Source: Alloalcanivorax marinus
GTDB lineage: Bacteria; Pseudomonadota; Gammaproteobacteria; Pseudomonadales; Alcanivoracaceae
Direction of reading: 5' to 3'
Length of the DNA: 64,000 bases
Assembly (NCBI RefSeq): GCF_016785095.1
Contig: NZ_JAEKJB010000010.1
Coordinates: 310,001-374,000, forward strand
Of the stretch, positions 11,706 to 19,803 are shown one piece after another; the stretch's first letter is position 1, and every line of letters starts with the position of its first letter. Made by a program: the position numbers and the translations under genes. A model generated the notes under the pieces. That model was not told where the DNA came from, made no database searches, and saw only the letters and a list, made by a program, of their open reading frames with translations.

Positions 11706-13211
11706 CTAGAAACGCCACTCGAATTTCAGACTGGCGGCGTTTTCCTCGTAGCTGTACAGCCAGTCCACGTTGCTGCGCACCCGGGTGTGCTCCAGATTCA
11801 GGCTCGGCACCAGGCCGGCCACGGACAGACGTGGAAAGCTGAACATGGCGATATAGCGTCGCTCCCGATCCTCACGACGCTCGCCCAAAAGAGCACTGTA
11901 GGCGTCGTAGTGTTTCTCGCGCAGAGAGGCGAACATGGTGCTTTCCACCAGCGGAAACGATCTTGAGACACCAAGACGCAGGCCATATTGCTCATAGGAA
12001 CTAAGCGCTTCCTCCGTGTTCCGGTCCACGCCATCGAGACCGCCGAACAGGGTCCATCCTCCATTGAGCCGGTGCCAGGCGGTGGCATACAGATTATTCA
12101 TGTCGCCATCAAAGCGGGAATAGACCTCCCGATAGCGCATGCGCTTATGGCTGGCCTCGAACTTGAACGCGGTACGCGGCGATAAATAGTGCATCCATTC
12201 CGCACGCGCCCCCCAGGCGTCATACAGCCCATCATTACCGTAACGGGCATGCTCGAACGACGGCGCCAGGCTGTACACATCATTGACGTCACGAAACCGG
12301 TAGCCAGCACTGGCGTTGATGGTGTCCTGGTTGTAAATGCTGTAATCCCGATAGCGATCGCCATAGGCCAGCCCACGGAAATACAAGCCATGATGGCCGG
12401 GCAGGAACACGTCCTTCTCCAGGCTCATTTCATAGGTCAGGGTTTCGGTACTGATCGCTTCCGGAGCCGTGCGGCTCACGTAGCACAAGCCCTCGGCGAA
12501 CCAGATCAGGCAGGTTTCGCTTTCTGAACTCTGGTTGACGTTGTCACTGTAACCCGGCCCCACGGCTATGCGCCCCTGCCAGCTACGGCGTTCCTTTAAC
12601 GCCTGCAGGAAATTCTCCAGCGTGCTTCTTACCCCAGCGGTTTTCCGTTGATCCGGAACCCCTTCGACCTGGGCAAGAATGTCACGGAAACGGGTTTCGG
12701 CTTCACGATTCTTCTGGTTCTCGAACAACACCCGGGCCAGCTCCAACCGGCCCGGCAGGAAGGTGTCGTTCAACGCCAACAAGGAGCGAAACTCTTGCTC
12801 CGCCCGATCCAGATCACCGCGTAATCGGGCCAACTTGCCTTCCGCATAGTGCAACAGGATAGGGTCCGGATTTTCCAGCTCACGATAAGCATCAAGAAAG
12901 CGCACGGCCGCCGACCAGTTACGACTACGCAGCGCCACGTACAAGGCCCTGCCCAAATCGTTCCGGTTGCGGCGCACCTGGTATTCCTCGCCATTGATGA
13001 TCAGATTCGGCAGCGCTTCGTCCTTGGCCCGCTCATCGCGCAACAGTTCCTGCTCCCGCTGCCGTGCCGAACGCTCGATATCCTGCTGCAGACGCAGTTC
13101 GGTGTCCTGGTCAGCGATGACGACATTCTGGGATATACCGAAAGCCAAAAAAATCAAGAAAAGAAGATGAGCATATCGGTAGGGAACACGGAATAACGCG
13201 AAGAAGCGCAT
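11706..13211 (-). CDS. Surface lipoprotein assembly modifier (Slam), type XI secretion outer-membrane protein
   Basis: A 501-residue protein with Slam architecture. A hydrophobic N-terminal export segment (about residues 14-34) is followed by a coiled, charged stretch (about 35-65), TPR-like helices (about 85-215), and a C-terminal beta-barrel of DUF560 type (about 225-501) that ends in the outer-membrane signature FEWRF. Slam proteins move TbpB-like lipoproteins or soluble hemophores across the outer membrane. The gene immediately upstream encodes such a cargo, 96 bases away, and the two are probably cotranscribed. No Shine-Dalgarno sequence is seen before the ATG, so translation may depend on the upstream gene. 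The TPR-plus-barrel layout makes a plain porin unlikely. Confidence 0.85.
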   Translation of the reverse strand: MRFFALFRVPYRYAHLLFLIFLAFGISQNVVIADQDTELRLQQDIERSARQREQELLRDERAKDEALPNLIINGEEYQVRRNRNDLGRALYVALRSRNWSAAVRFLDAYRELENPDPILLHYAEGKLARLRGDLDRAEQEFRSLLALNDTFLPGRLELARVLFENQKNREAETRFRDILAQVEGVPDQRKTAGVRSTLENFLQALKERRSWQGRIAVGPGYSDNVNQSSESETCLIWFAEGLCYVSRTAPEAISTETLTYEMSLEKDVFLPGHHGLYFRGLAYGDRYRDYSIYNQDTINASAGYRFRDVNDVYSLAPSFEHARYGNDGLYDAWGARAEWMHYLSPRTAFKFEASHKRMRYREVYSRFDGDMNNLYATAWHRLNGGWTLFGGLDGVDRNTEEALSSYEQYGLRLGVSRSFPLVESTMFASLREKHYDAYSALLGERREDRERRYIAMFSFPRLSVAGLVPSLNLEHTRVRSNVDWLYSYEENAASLKFEWRF

Positions 13212-13251
13212 GGAGGAAAGCTCGCGGAAAATAGCAGGAAAATGAAAGGAA

Positions 13252-13278
13252 CCGGGCGGCGGCTAACGCCGTGCCCGG
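13252..13278. other. Stem-loop between Slam cargo gene and Slam gene
   Basis: CCGGGC (13252-13257) pairs with GCCCGG (13273-13278) and GGCG (13258-13261) with CGCC (13267-13270), leaving a two-base bulge and a five-base loop. It sits in the 96-base gap between the cargo stop and the Slam start. There is no T-tract on the minus strand directly after it. It could lower readthrough or protect the cargo part of the message, so that cargo is made in excess of Slam. Confidence 0.5.
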
Positions 13279-13307
13279 CTCAAAATCAAGCGGAGGAACA
13301 CCACGGA

Positions 13308-14123
13308 TCAGGGAATGATCGCGCCGCGCTCGCCGCCGAAGGAGGTGTCGTACTCAGCGTGGTCTTCAAAGGTGGCCATGCCCGCCAGGAACTCGGCTTG
13401 GTTACCATAGAACTCGCCTTTACTCAGGCCATTGGCCAAGGTGGAGTCGTTACTAGGGGCATATGCCCGTGAAGTACCGTCAAACGAACTTCCGGAAATC
13501 TCGGCGTTTACACTGATACCGAAATCACGGCTGGTGTTTGTAAGCTGCCCCTGGACACTGCCCGGCCCCCCCCCAAAGTCCACGTTGATTTCACCGCTCA
13601 GGTGATCCCCAGCCGCGGCAAATTGGTTCAGGCCGTTTACACTGTAAGTGGCGGACCCGGACGAAGGCATGGACACGCTTTCCTTATCACCGATGTAGAA
13701 CACGGACCGGTCACTGAATCCTGAAGGGCCACCCCATGACCACTCCCCGTACCAAACGTCATCGCTGATATCACCCACCCCGACAAGGGTAAAGTAACCC
13801 AGCCCGGTGTGATCGGGATCCGGCCCGGTACCTCTCATGTCGAGCTGCCGGGCGACTTCACCATAATCCAAAGCCTGGCCGGTCGGGTCCATGCTCGCCA
13901 GGAACCGGATATCCACGATCTGGCTTTGCGTCATCCCGCCAGCATCCAGACCAATACCAGAGAGATTCGGTTGGTGTGGCCCCCAGGGTCCACCGGACTT
14001 GCCGACCGCGATATAGGTGCCATCGCTGACATCACCCTCGAAGGGGGCAGCCTGAACCCCCCCGGTCATGGAAATCGAAAGCACAGCGGCGCCGAGGACG
14101 GACTTCATGATTTTCTCTTTCAT
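13308..14123 (-). CDS. Slam-dependent secreted cargo protein, hemophilin/TbpB-barrel type
   Basis: A 271-residue protein with a Sec signal peptide ending GGVQA|APFEGD and no lipobox cysteine, so it is predicted soluble or secreted and not lipidated. The C-terminal third is a glycine- and serine-rich small beta-barrel with alternating VDFGGG, GQLTNTS and ISVNAEISG strands. It carries the GEFYGNQAEFLAGMATF motif, which resembles the C-terminal barrel signature of TbpB, hemophilin and other Slam cargos. The N-terminal part (about residues 27-150) would be the ligand-binding handle and has no recognisable match. AAGGAG lies eight bases before the ATG; a GTG three bases upstream is possible. The next gene encodes the Slam. 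Ligand unknown; haem or an iron carrier is inferred from the locus. Confidence 0.78.
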   Translation of the reverse strand: MKEKIMKSVLGAAVLSISMTGGVQAAPFEGDVSDGTYIAVGKSGGPWGPHQPNLSGIGLDAGGMTQSQIVDIRFLASMDPTGQALDYGEVARQLDMRGTGPDPDHTGLGYFTLVGVGDISDDVWYGEWSWGGPSGFSDRSVFYIGDKESVSMPSSGSATYSVNGLNQFAAAGDHLSGEINVDFGGGPGSVQGQLTNTSRDFGISVNAEISGSSFDGTSRAYAPSNDSTLANGLSKGEFYGNQAEFLAGMATFEDHAEYDTSFGGERGAIIP

Positions 14124-14259
14124 CACTCAAACTCCTTGATCAATGAAATGTTTTGGAAAGTGGCCGAAGGTGGGGTCATCCCTGTTCCTTCCGTAGCCCA
14201 GCTCCGGCCGCCGGGGCGGCCCCGGCAAGAACACAAATGATTTGCGTTCTCATATAAAT

Positions 14260-14286
14260 AACGAGAGCGGCGACAAAATTTTTCAT
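14260..14286 (-). promoter_or_regulatory. Predicted FecI-type ECF promoter of the Slam cargo gene
   Basis: On the minus strand ATGAAAAA (14286-14279) is followed after exactly 15 bases by CGTT (14263-14260). Four other promoters in this island carry the same (C/A)TGAAAAA-N15-CGTT layout. Immediately downstream is ATGAGAACGCAAATCAT, a weak Fur-box-like stretch (about 9 of 19 matches). The promoter would give a leader of roughly 130 bases. Confidence 0.6.
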
Positions 14287-14288
14287 GT

Positions 14289-14310
14289 TTTTTTCGATCA
14301 ATCGAAAAAA
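14289..14310. other. AT-rich perfect dyad upstream of the cargo promoter
   Basis: TTTTTTCGAT and ATCGAAAAAA form a perfect 10-base inverted repeat around a two-base centre. It lies just upstream of the predicted cargo promoter. Because each strand reads T-run first and A-run last, it is not a terminator; an operator or an AT-rich upstream promoter element is more likely. Confidence 0.35.
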
Positions 14311-14338
14311 GCGGTCTCCTTCACATTTTGGCGGCCCC

Positions 14339-14369
14339 AAAAAAAACGCCGGACTCAAAGCCCGGCGTT
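14339..14369 (-). terminator. Rho-independent terminator after the first PKD lipoprotein gene
   Basis: On the minus strand, AACGCCGG and CCGGCGTT form a perfect 8-base stem (14369-14362 with 14352-14345) around a nine-base loop, followed by an uninterrupted run of T. It lies 22 bases past the stop codon at 14391 and separates the PKD lipoprotein gene from the cargo gene. Confidence 0.85.
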
Positions 14370-14390
14370 CTAAGAGCGGAAAATGAAAAG

Positions 14391-16928
14391 CTAGCCGCCA
14401 ATAGAGATCATCCAGCCCGCCCTTTCCTGTATACGGAAGGAGCCGTGTATGTTCGCCTCTCGCAAACGAGCGGCGACAGCCTCCCTACCATCCTGACTAG
14501 TCGGCTCTGATTCACCTGAAATTGCTAATCGATAAACAATATCAATGGACTCTCCCTGTGGGATGACATAACCCTCCGTTATCGCTCTGCCGCTGGTCAG
14601 ATCATAAAACTCGGGAACATAGTTCGGATTGTCGGAATTGGTGGCCACATCCACCAGGGTGTAATCACCACCAAAGGCGGTTAAACGGAAAGTTTCACGG
14701 TTGATCAAGCCCTCATTCCATTGCTGCAAATCCGATGATCGCCAAACCTGCTCATCAACCCATGGAAAGGTGGCTTGCAGAGCCCCATCAATGGGGTTTC
14801 CATCCCGGTAGTATGTTGTCGGTATTTCTAGCAAAAGCCCCGGATAGTTTTCTCTAAGAACGGCATGCACGGTGGCAGTGAAGGGTCCGGCAAACTCACT
14901 ACCATCATAGACCTGATACTGGAAAACATAGGTGCCGGGCTCGGTTGGCCCTAATCGTAATTCCGGACAGGGCCACTCGGTACGGGCGGCAACACGGCCA
15001 AGATAGTCCTGAAGATTCTCGCCGCCCAAACGATTCCAGGTCTCCAGACAACCCAATCCGCCGTAACTGTTATATTCCCAGCGATTAACCGACGGACCAT
15101 CCACCAGAGACCAGAGGTGGCTCAAGGGGTCTCCGTCAGGATCGTAACTGTCGGCGACCAGGGCGAAATAATCGTTCCTGAAAAAAGGACCATCGCCACC
15201 GGAGTTGCTCCGTTGGCCGACAATCGCAAACGGCTGCTCCTCGCTGTAATCGGGTTGCGTGAAAGTACGGGCCTCACCCGCCATATGGCTCGCCGCTTTT
15301 GAGATACGGGTCAGAGGTATGTTATTCGCGGCCTTCGCCATCAACACGACCTCGGTCGCCAGCGATGACCAACCGTGTTCATCAGTAACCACCAATCGCA
15401 CCCGGTAAGGCCCAGCCTGATCAGGGACCAGCGTGGGGAAAGCGGTATTTCTGCCCTGAAGCACGGTCTGGCTGGCGTCGGGGCGATCAAGAAGTGTCCA
15501 CTGGTAATCAAGCCGGTTATCATCCGGGTCAGTGCTACCTTCTCCGTCAAACGTGACCCTCACACCAACCAGCACGGTGGATGCACCCGAGATCGCCGCG
15601 GAGGCCGAAGGGGGCCGGTTGGCACCCAACCTGGCGGTAAAGGTTTCCGTCGCTGAATCGCTGGCTTCACCGTCGGAGACCGTGAGCCGAACCTGATAAC
15701 TCCCGTCCACCGTCGGCGTGAAACCCGGCCAGCAGGTGCTACTCACACAACTATCCAGGCTGCTGTTTGATCCGGCGTCAAATCCACTCGGCGCGGAAAC
15801 CAGTTCCCATTTATAGGTCAGAGCATCACCATCAATGTCATAGGAACTGCCACCGCTGGTATTCACCGATGCCCCCCGCTCCGCCTCCCAGGTCGCGTTG
15901 TAGGAGGGGGCGATCACCGCGACCGGCGGCGTGTTCGGTTCATCTTCCGGCGCCGCCACATTCACCTGAAACGGGCGGGTACAGGTTCTTGAAATGCCGT
16001 TGTAAACGCATAGTTCAAGGCGGTAGTAAGCCCTCGCCGCCGAATCCACCACGAAGCGGGCCTGGGCTTGCTTCTCGCTGCCATTGAGAAACTCGCCGCT
16101 GGCACCGGCGGGGAGACTGGTAAAGCGCCAACGGTATTGGAGTTCACCACCATTGGGATCCTCGCTGGGTGAGCCATCCACGGTGGCGATCTCGCCACGC
16201 AGAACGGTTTCGTCCAGCGGCGCGATGGCTGCTACCGGCGGCGCCTTTTCCTCGACGATATGAATGTTCACCGTGGCCGGCTGGCTGGCCTTGTCACCGT
16301 AGCGCACTACCAGTTCGGCCTGATACTCGCCGACTTCATCGGCGGTGAAGCGCGGATAGATCTGGCTGCCATCGTCCAGTTCCGCCGCGCTCCCGTCCGG
16401 TTTTTGCGTCAGGGTCCAGTCATAAACCAGCTGGCTGGCGTCGCCGCCGTCCGGCGGCAGGCTGCGCGAGCCGTCCAGTTGCACGGTGCCCAGGATCCAG
16501 TTGATCTCGTTGGGCACCACCGCCAGCGGGTTGGGGTTGAGGGCGGTGACGGTGACGCGGCTGGACGAGCCGTCGCCGCTGTCGGCGGTCCCGTCGTTGA
16601 CCACCAGCTGGATCACGTAGGTGCCGGGCAGATCCGGGATGAAGCTGGCCTGGGCGGTGTCGGCGCCGTCCAGGGTGGCTTCGCTGCCGTCCGGGCGGCT
16701 CAGGAAGCGCCATTGCCAGGTGGTAATGTCGCCGTTGGGCGAGGTGCTCTCGCCGCCGTCCAGGTGAACGGTGCCTTCGGCGGCGTTGACCTCGGTGGTG
16801 TCGGCGCTGGCGCGGGCCTGGGGGCGGTCCACGGCGTCACCGCCGCCTCCACCACCACCACCGCCGCCACAGGCGGCAAGCACCAGCAATAAGCAAAACA
16901 GGGATATCGGTCTGATCAGCAGGGCCAT
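14391..16928 (-). CDS. PKD-repeat surface lipoprotein, copy 1
   Basis: An 845-residue lipoprotein. The signal peptide ends in the lipobox LAAC (Cys20) and is followed by a run of ten glycines. The body holds about six PKD/Ig-like repeats, recognisable by LDGSxS, YxWxL and GxYxxxLxVxDG patterns, then a C-terminal region of about 230 residues (GTYVFQYQVYDGSEFAGPF onward) with no known family. The ATG at 16928 starts MALLIRP; the frame stays open to 16979, but those codons overlap the Fur-like box. The first 245 residues are almost identical to copy 2, then the two diverge. It carries its own ECF-type promoter and Fur-like box. A surface ligand-binding or adhesive role is inferred; function unknown. 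Confidence 0.8.
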   Translation of the reverse strand: MALLIRPISLFCLLLVLAACGGGGGGGGGGDAVDRPQARASADTTEVNAAEGTVHLDGGESTSPNGDITTWQWRFLSRPDGSEATLDGADTAQASFIPDLPGTYVIQLVVNDGTADSGDGSSSRVTVTALNPNPLAVVPNEINWILGTVQLDGSRSLPPDGGDASQLVYDWTLTQKPDGSAAELDDGSQIYPRFTADEVGEYQAELVVRYGDKASQPATVNIHIVEEKAPPVAAIAPLDETVLRGEIATVDGSPSEDPNGGELQYRWRFTSLPAGASGEFLNGSEKQAQARFVVDSAARAYYRLELCVYNGISRTCTRPFQVNVAAPEDEPNTPPVAVIAPSYNATWEAERGASVNTSGGSSYDIDGDALTYKWELVSAPSGFDAGSNSSLDSCVSSTCWPGFTPTVDGSYQVRLTVSDGEASDSATETFTARLGANRPPSASAAISGASTVLVGVRVTFDGEGSTDPDDNRLDYQWTLLDRPDASQTVLQGRNTAFPTLVPDQAGPYRVRLVVTDEHGWSSLATEVVLMAKAANNIPLTRISKAASHMAGEARTFTQPDYSEEQPFAIVGQRSNSGGDGPFFRNDYFALVADSYDPDGDPLSHLWSLVDGPSVNRWEYNSYGGLGCLETWNRLGGENLQDYLGRVAARTEWPCPELRLGPTEPGTYVFQYQVYDGSEFAGPFTATVHAVLRENYPGLLLEIPTTYYRDGNPIDGALQATFPWVDEQVWRSSDLQQWNEGLINRETFRLTAFGGDYTLVDVATNSDNPNYVPEFYDLTSGRAITEGYVIPQGESIDIVYRLAISGESEPTSQDGREAVAARLREANIHGSFRIQERAGWMISIGG

Positions 16929-16964
16929 AAGGGGAGTCTCCCAAAGAAAGCGTCGCACCCGATT

Positions 16965-16983
16965 GAGGGTGATTCTCATTTAC
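16965..16983. promoter_or_regulatory. Fur-box-like sequence upstream of PKD lipoprotein copy 1
   Basis: GAGGGTGATTCTCATTTAC matches the classical 19-base Fur consensus at 13 of 19 positions by eye. It begins just downstream of the predicted ECF -10 element, a position where a bound repressor would block transcription. The same sequence occurs upstream of copy 2. Confidence 0.55.
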
Positions 16984-16991
16984 AGCCCTAT

Positions 16992-17018
16992 AACGATCGA
17001 GAGCCGGGTATTTTTCAG
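16992..17018 (-). promoter_or_regulatory. Predicted FecI-type ECF promoter of PKD lipoprotein copy 1
   Basis: On the minus strand CTGAAAAA (17018-17011), 15 bases, then CGTT (16995-16992). A second, opposite CTGAAAAA lies at 17034-17041 but has no CGTT partner; it looks like the leftover half of a divergent promoter copied along with the gene. Confidence 0.6.
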
Positions 17019-17052
17019 GAGCATGGCCCGACGCTGAAAAAAGGAGAAAGGC

Positions 17053-19638
17053 TTAATAACCTTCGATTGTTACCGTCCAGCCCGGCCTCTCCTGCACACT
17101 GAAGCTGCCCCGGATATCGGCGGACCGCAAACGTTGCAGCATCTGAATGGCTTCACTAACGCTGGAAGGTGGCGTCTCCCCCGTAATCTCCACTTTATAG
17201 ACAAGCTCCACGGTTTCCCCCTCGGCGATGAGATAGCCATTACCCACGGTTTCACCGGTGGCCGTATCCAGTAACAAGGAACTGTAATTCATGTTCTCGG
17301 ACCCGGTTTCCACGTTCATCAGCGTGTAGTCACCGCCGAAGGCGGTGAGCCGGAAACGTTGCACTTCGATTTCCGGGCCTTTCCAGGGGTAGACGTGCGA
17401 AATAACAAACCCATTGCCTATGGTAAGCGGGAAAAACGTCTGCACATCAACACTGGACGGCTCCGCCGCTAGATTTTTTGAAGGGACTTCCATCAGCAAC
17501 GTCGGGTAATTCGCCCGCTCCACGGCATGTACCGTGGCCGTGAACGGTCCGGCGAACTCACTGCCATCGTAGACCTGATACTCGAAGACATAGACGCCCG
17601 GCTCGGTGGGCGACAAGGCGGGCTTTGAACAGGGCCATTCCGTGTACGCCTCAATACGTTCCCTGAAGGCCTGCCAGGTCTCCTCGCTCACCGGCGTCCA
17701 GGCTTCCACACAAGTATTATCGCCAAAGACGCCATCCATACCGGAGGACCCGTTTACCTGCATCCGATTGCCCGCCGGCGCGCTGACCAGGGTCCAGAGG
17801 TGACTGAGCGTATCGCCGTCCGGATCGGTGCTGTCCGCTTCCAGTTTGAATCGGTCGGCCCGGAACTCGTTTCGGTCACCCTCAAGCCACTGGTTCGTGA
17901 TGACGAAGGGTTGCGCCGCATCGTAGTGTGGATGTTGCGGCCCCGGGTTGGCGCGATTCTCATAGTCGGCAATGCCCGCGGTGGCTTTGTATATCCGGGT
18001 GATGGGCGCGTTGTTTTCGGTTTTGGCAAGCACCGTGACTTCGTACAGGCTGTTACCCGGTACATAGTTGCTGGTGGCCCCATGTTCATCGGTGACCACC
18101 AGGGATACCACATAGGCCCCGGCCCGATCCGGGGTCAGGGTCGGTAAGGCGGTGTTGGGACGTTGCAGTTGCGCCTGACTGTCGTCGGGGCGCTGGATAA
18201 TGGTCCATTGATAGCTCAGACGGTTGTCATCCGGATCGGAACTGTCTTCTCCGTCCAGCGTCACCGGGTTCCCCACCAGGGTGGTGGGCGTGCCGCCGGC
18301 GATGGCCGCCCGGGCGGAGGGTTCCCGGTTAGCGCCCAGGCGGGCGGTGAAGGTTTCCGTGGTGGTGTCGCTGGCTTGCCCGTCGGAAACCGTCAGTTGC
18401 ACGGTGTAGTCGCCATCCACCGTGGGGGTGAACGTGGCCGGGCAATAGGTAGCGGAACAGTAGCTGCTCGGTTCCAGGCCATTGGCGCTTTCCGGGTCGA
18501 AGCCGCTCGGGTAATCGGTGAATTCCCACTCATGGGTGAGGGCGTCGCCGTCCACGTCGTAGGCACCGCTGCTCACGGTGACCTCCGCGCCGCGTTCCGC
18601 TTCGAAGGTATCGCCGTTGCCCGGGTTGATCTCCGCCACCGGCGCGGTGTTGTCGCCCCCGGTGGCCGGGGCCGCCTCGATACGGGTGTCGGTGCAGTTG
18701 CGCGAAGTGCCGTCGAACACGCACAACTCCACGTTGTAACGGCCGGTGCCATAGGCGGAATCCGCCACGAAGGTGGTCTCCGCGCCGTCGGTGCTGCTGA
18801 GTTCGGCACTGGAACCCCGTGGCCGGTTCTGGATAAAGCGCCAGCGGTACTGAAGGCTGTCGCCATCGGCGTCCTCGCTGCCGCTGCCATCCAGGGTTAC
18901 CGTGTCGCCTCGGGTGACATCGCTGGGCGCGTCGATGCGCGCCACCGGAATGGCGTTGGCCTCCACGATATTGATGTTCACGGTGTCCGGCTGACTCACC
19001 TTATCGCCATAGCGCACCACCAACCGGGCTTGGTAGACGCCGACTTCATCGGCGGTGAAGCGCGGATAGATCTGGCTGCCATCGTCCAGTTCCGCCGCGC
19101 TCCCATCCGGCTTTTGCGTCAGGGTCCAGTCATAAACCAGCTGGCCGGCGTCACCGCCGTCCGGCGGCAGGCTGCGCGAGCCGTCCAGTTGCACGGTGCC
19201 CAGGATCCAGTTGATTTCGTTGGGTACCACCGCCAGCGGGTTGGGGTTGAGGGCGGTGACGGTGACGCGGCTGGACGAGCCATCACCGCTGTCGGCGGTG
19301 CCGTCGTTGACCACCAGTTGGATCACGTAGGTGCCGGGCAGGTCCGGGGTGAAGCTGGCCTGGGCGGTGTCGGCACCGTCCAGGGCGGCTTCGCTGCCCT
19401 CCGGGCGGCTCAGGAAGCGCCATTGCCAGGTGGTGATGTCGCCGTTGGGCGAGGTGCTCTCGCCGCCATCCAGGTGCACGGTGCCTTCGGCGGCGTTCAC
19501 CTCGGTGGTGTCGGCGCTGGCGCGGGCCTGGGGGCGGTCCACGGCGTCGCCGCCGCCTCCGCCACCACCGCCGCCGCCACAGGCGGCGAGCACCAACAAT
19601 AAGCAAAACAGGGATATCGGTCTGATCAGCAGGGCCAT
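17053..19638 (-). CDS. PKD-repeat surface lipoprotein, copy 2
   Basis: An 861-residue paralogue of the neighbouring gene with the same lipobox (LAAC, Cys20), ten-glycine tether, PKD-like repeats and C-terminal domain. Residues 1-245 and about 85 bases of the 5' flank are nearly identical to copy 1. Later repeats differ widely in sequence, and there are local insertions such as the MQVNGSSGMDGVFGD segment. The ATG at 19638 is chosen by the lipoprotein signal. It is transcribed divergently from exbB-exbD-tonB, and the two promoters sit back to back. Its role is unknown; context suggests iron-starvation-induced surface display. Confidence 0.8.
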   Translation of the reverse strand: MALLIRPISLFCLLLVLAACGGGGGGGGGGDAVDRPQARASADTTEVNAAEGTVHLDGGESTSPNGDITTWQWRFLSRPEGSEAALDGADTAQASFTPDLPGTYVIQLVVNDGTADSGDGSSSRVTVTALNPNPLAVVPNEINWILGTVQLDGSRSLPPDGGDAGQLVYDWTLTQKPDGSAAELDDGSQIYPRFTADEVGVYQARLVVRYGDKVSQPDTVNINIVEANAIPVARIDAPSDVTRGDTVTLDGSGSEDADGDSLQYRWRFIQNRPRGSSAELSSTDGAETTFVADSAYGTGRYNVELCVFDGTSRNCTDTRIEAAPATGGDNTAPVAEINPGNGDTFEAERGAEVTVSSGAYDVDGDALTHEWEFTDYPSGFDPESANGLEPSSYCSATYCPATFTPTVDGDYTVQLTVSDGQASDTTTETFTARLGANREPSARAAIAGGTPTTLVGNPVTLDGEDSSDPDDNRLSYQWTIIQRPDDSQAQLQRPNTALPTLTPDRAGAYVVSLVVTDEHGATSNYVPGNSLYEVTVLAKTENNAPITRIYKATAGIADYENRANPGPQHPHYDAAQPFVITNQWLEGDRNEFRADRFKLEADSTDPDGDTLSHLWTLVSAPAGNRMQVNGSSGMDGVFGDNTCVEAWTPVSEETWQAFRERIEAYTEWPCSKPALSPTEPGVYVFEYQVYDGSEFAGPFTATVHAVERANYPTLLMEVPSKNLAAEPSSVDVQTFFPLTIGNGFVISHVYPWKGPEIEVQRFRLTAFGGDYTLMNVETGSENMNYSSLLLDTATGETVGNGYLIAEGETVELVYKVEITGETPPSSVSEAIQMLQRLRSADIRGSFSVQERPGWTVTIEGY

Positions 19639-19674
19639 AGGGGGAGTCTCCCAAAGAAAGCGTCGCACCCGATT

Positions 19675-19693
19675 GAGGGTGATTCTCATTTAC
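19675..19693. promoter_or_regulatory. Fur-box-like sequence between PKD lipoprotein copy 2 and exbB
   Basis: Same 19 bases as upstream of copy 1, 13 of 19 matches to the Fur consensus. It lies between the PKD ATG and the predicted ECF -10, about 50 bases from the divergent exbB promoter, and could affect both directions. Confidence 0.55.
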
Positions 19694-19701
19694 AGCCCTA
19701 T

Positions 19702-19728
19702 AACGATCGAGAGGCGGGTATTTTTCAG
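19702..19728 (-). promoter_or_regulatory. Predicted FecI-type ECF promoter of PKD lipoprotein copy 2
   Basis: On the minus strand CTGAAAAA (19728-19721), 15 bases, CGTT (19705-19702). The -35 element faces the exbB -35 element across 15 bases, producing the dyad TTTTTCAG-N15-CTGAAAAA. Confidence 0.6.
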
Positions 19729-19743
19729 GGCCGTGGCCCGGCG

Positions 19744-19770
19744 CTGAAAAATCCCGGCGCGGCCTTCGTT
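19744..19770 (+). promoter_or_regulatory. Predicted FecI-type ECF promoter of exbB-exbD-tonB
   Basis: CTGAAAAA (19744-19751), 15 bases, CGTT (19767-19770), about 33 bases before the exbB ATG. The layout is identical to the other four motif copies in this island, although the spacer bases differ. Confidence 0.6.
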
Positions 19771-19803
19771 ATTAGGGTGGATGCATCACCTTGGGAAGAA
19801 CGC

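Noticed and set aside
14238..14256. A Fur box upstream of the Slam cargo gene
   Set aside because: Only about 9 of 19 matches; the ATGAGAA core and position are suggestive, but too weak to list as a site.
17011..17041. TTTTTCAG-N15-CTGAAAAA read as a terminator or repressor operator
   Set aside because: Each strand reads T-run first and A-run last, wrong for a terminator, and the copy upstream of exbB is fully explained by two divergent ECF -35 elements.
18163..19602. A 479-codon plus-strand frame over the PKD lipoprotein gene
   Set aside because: It mirrors the codon pattern of the real minus-strand gene, and a matching shadow lies over copy 1. No signal, domain or ribosome site.
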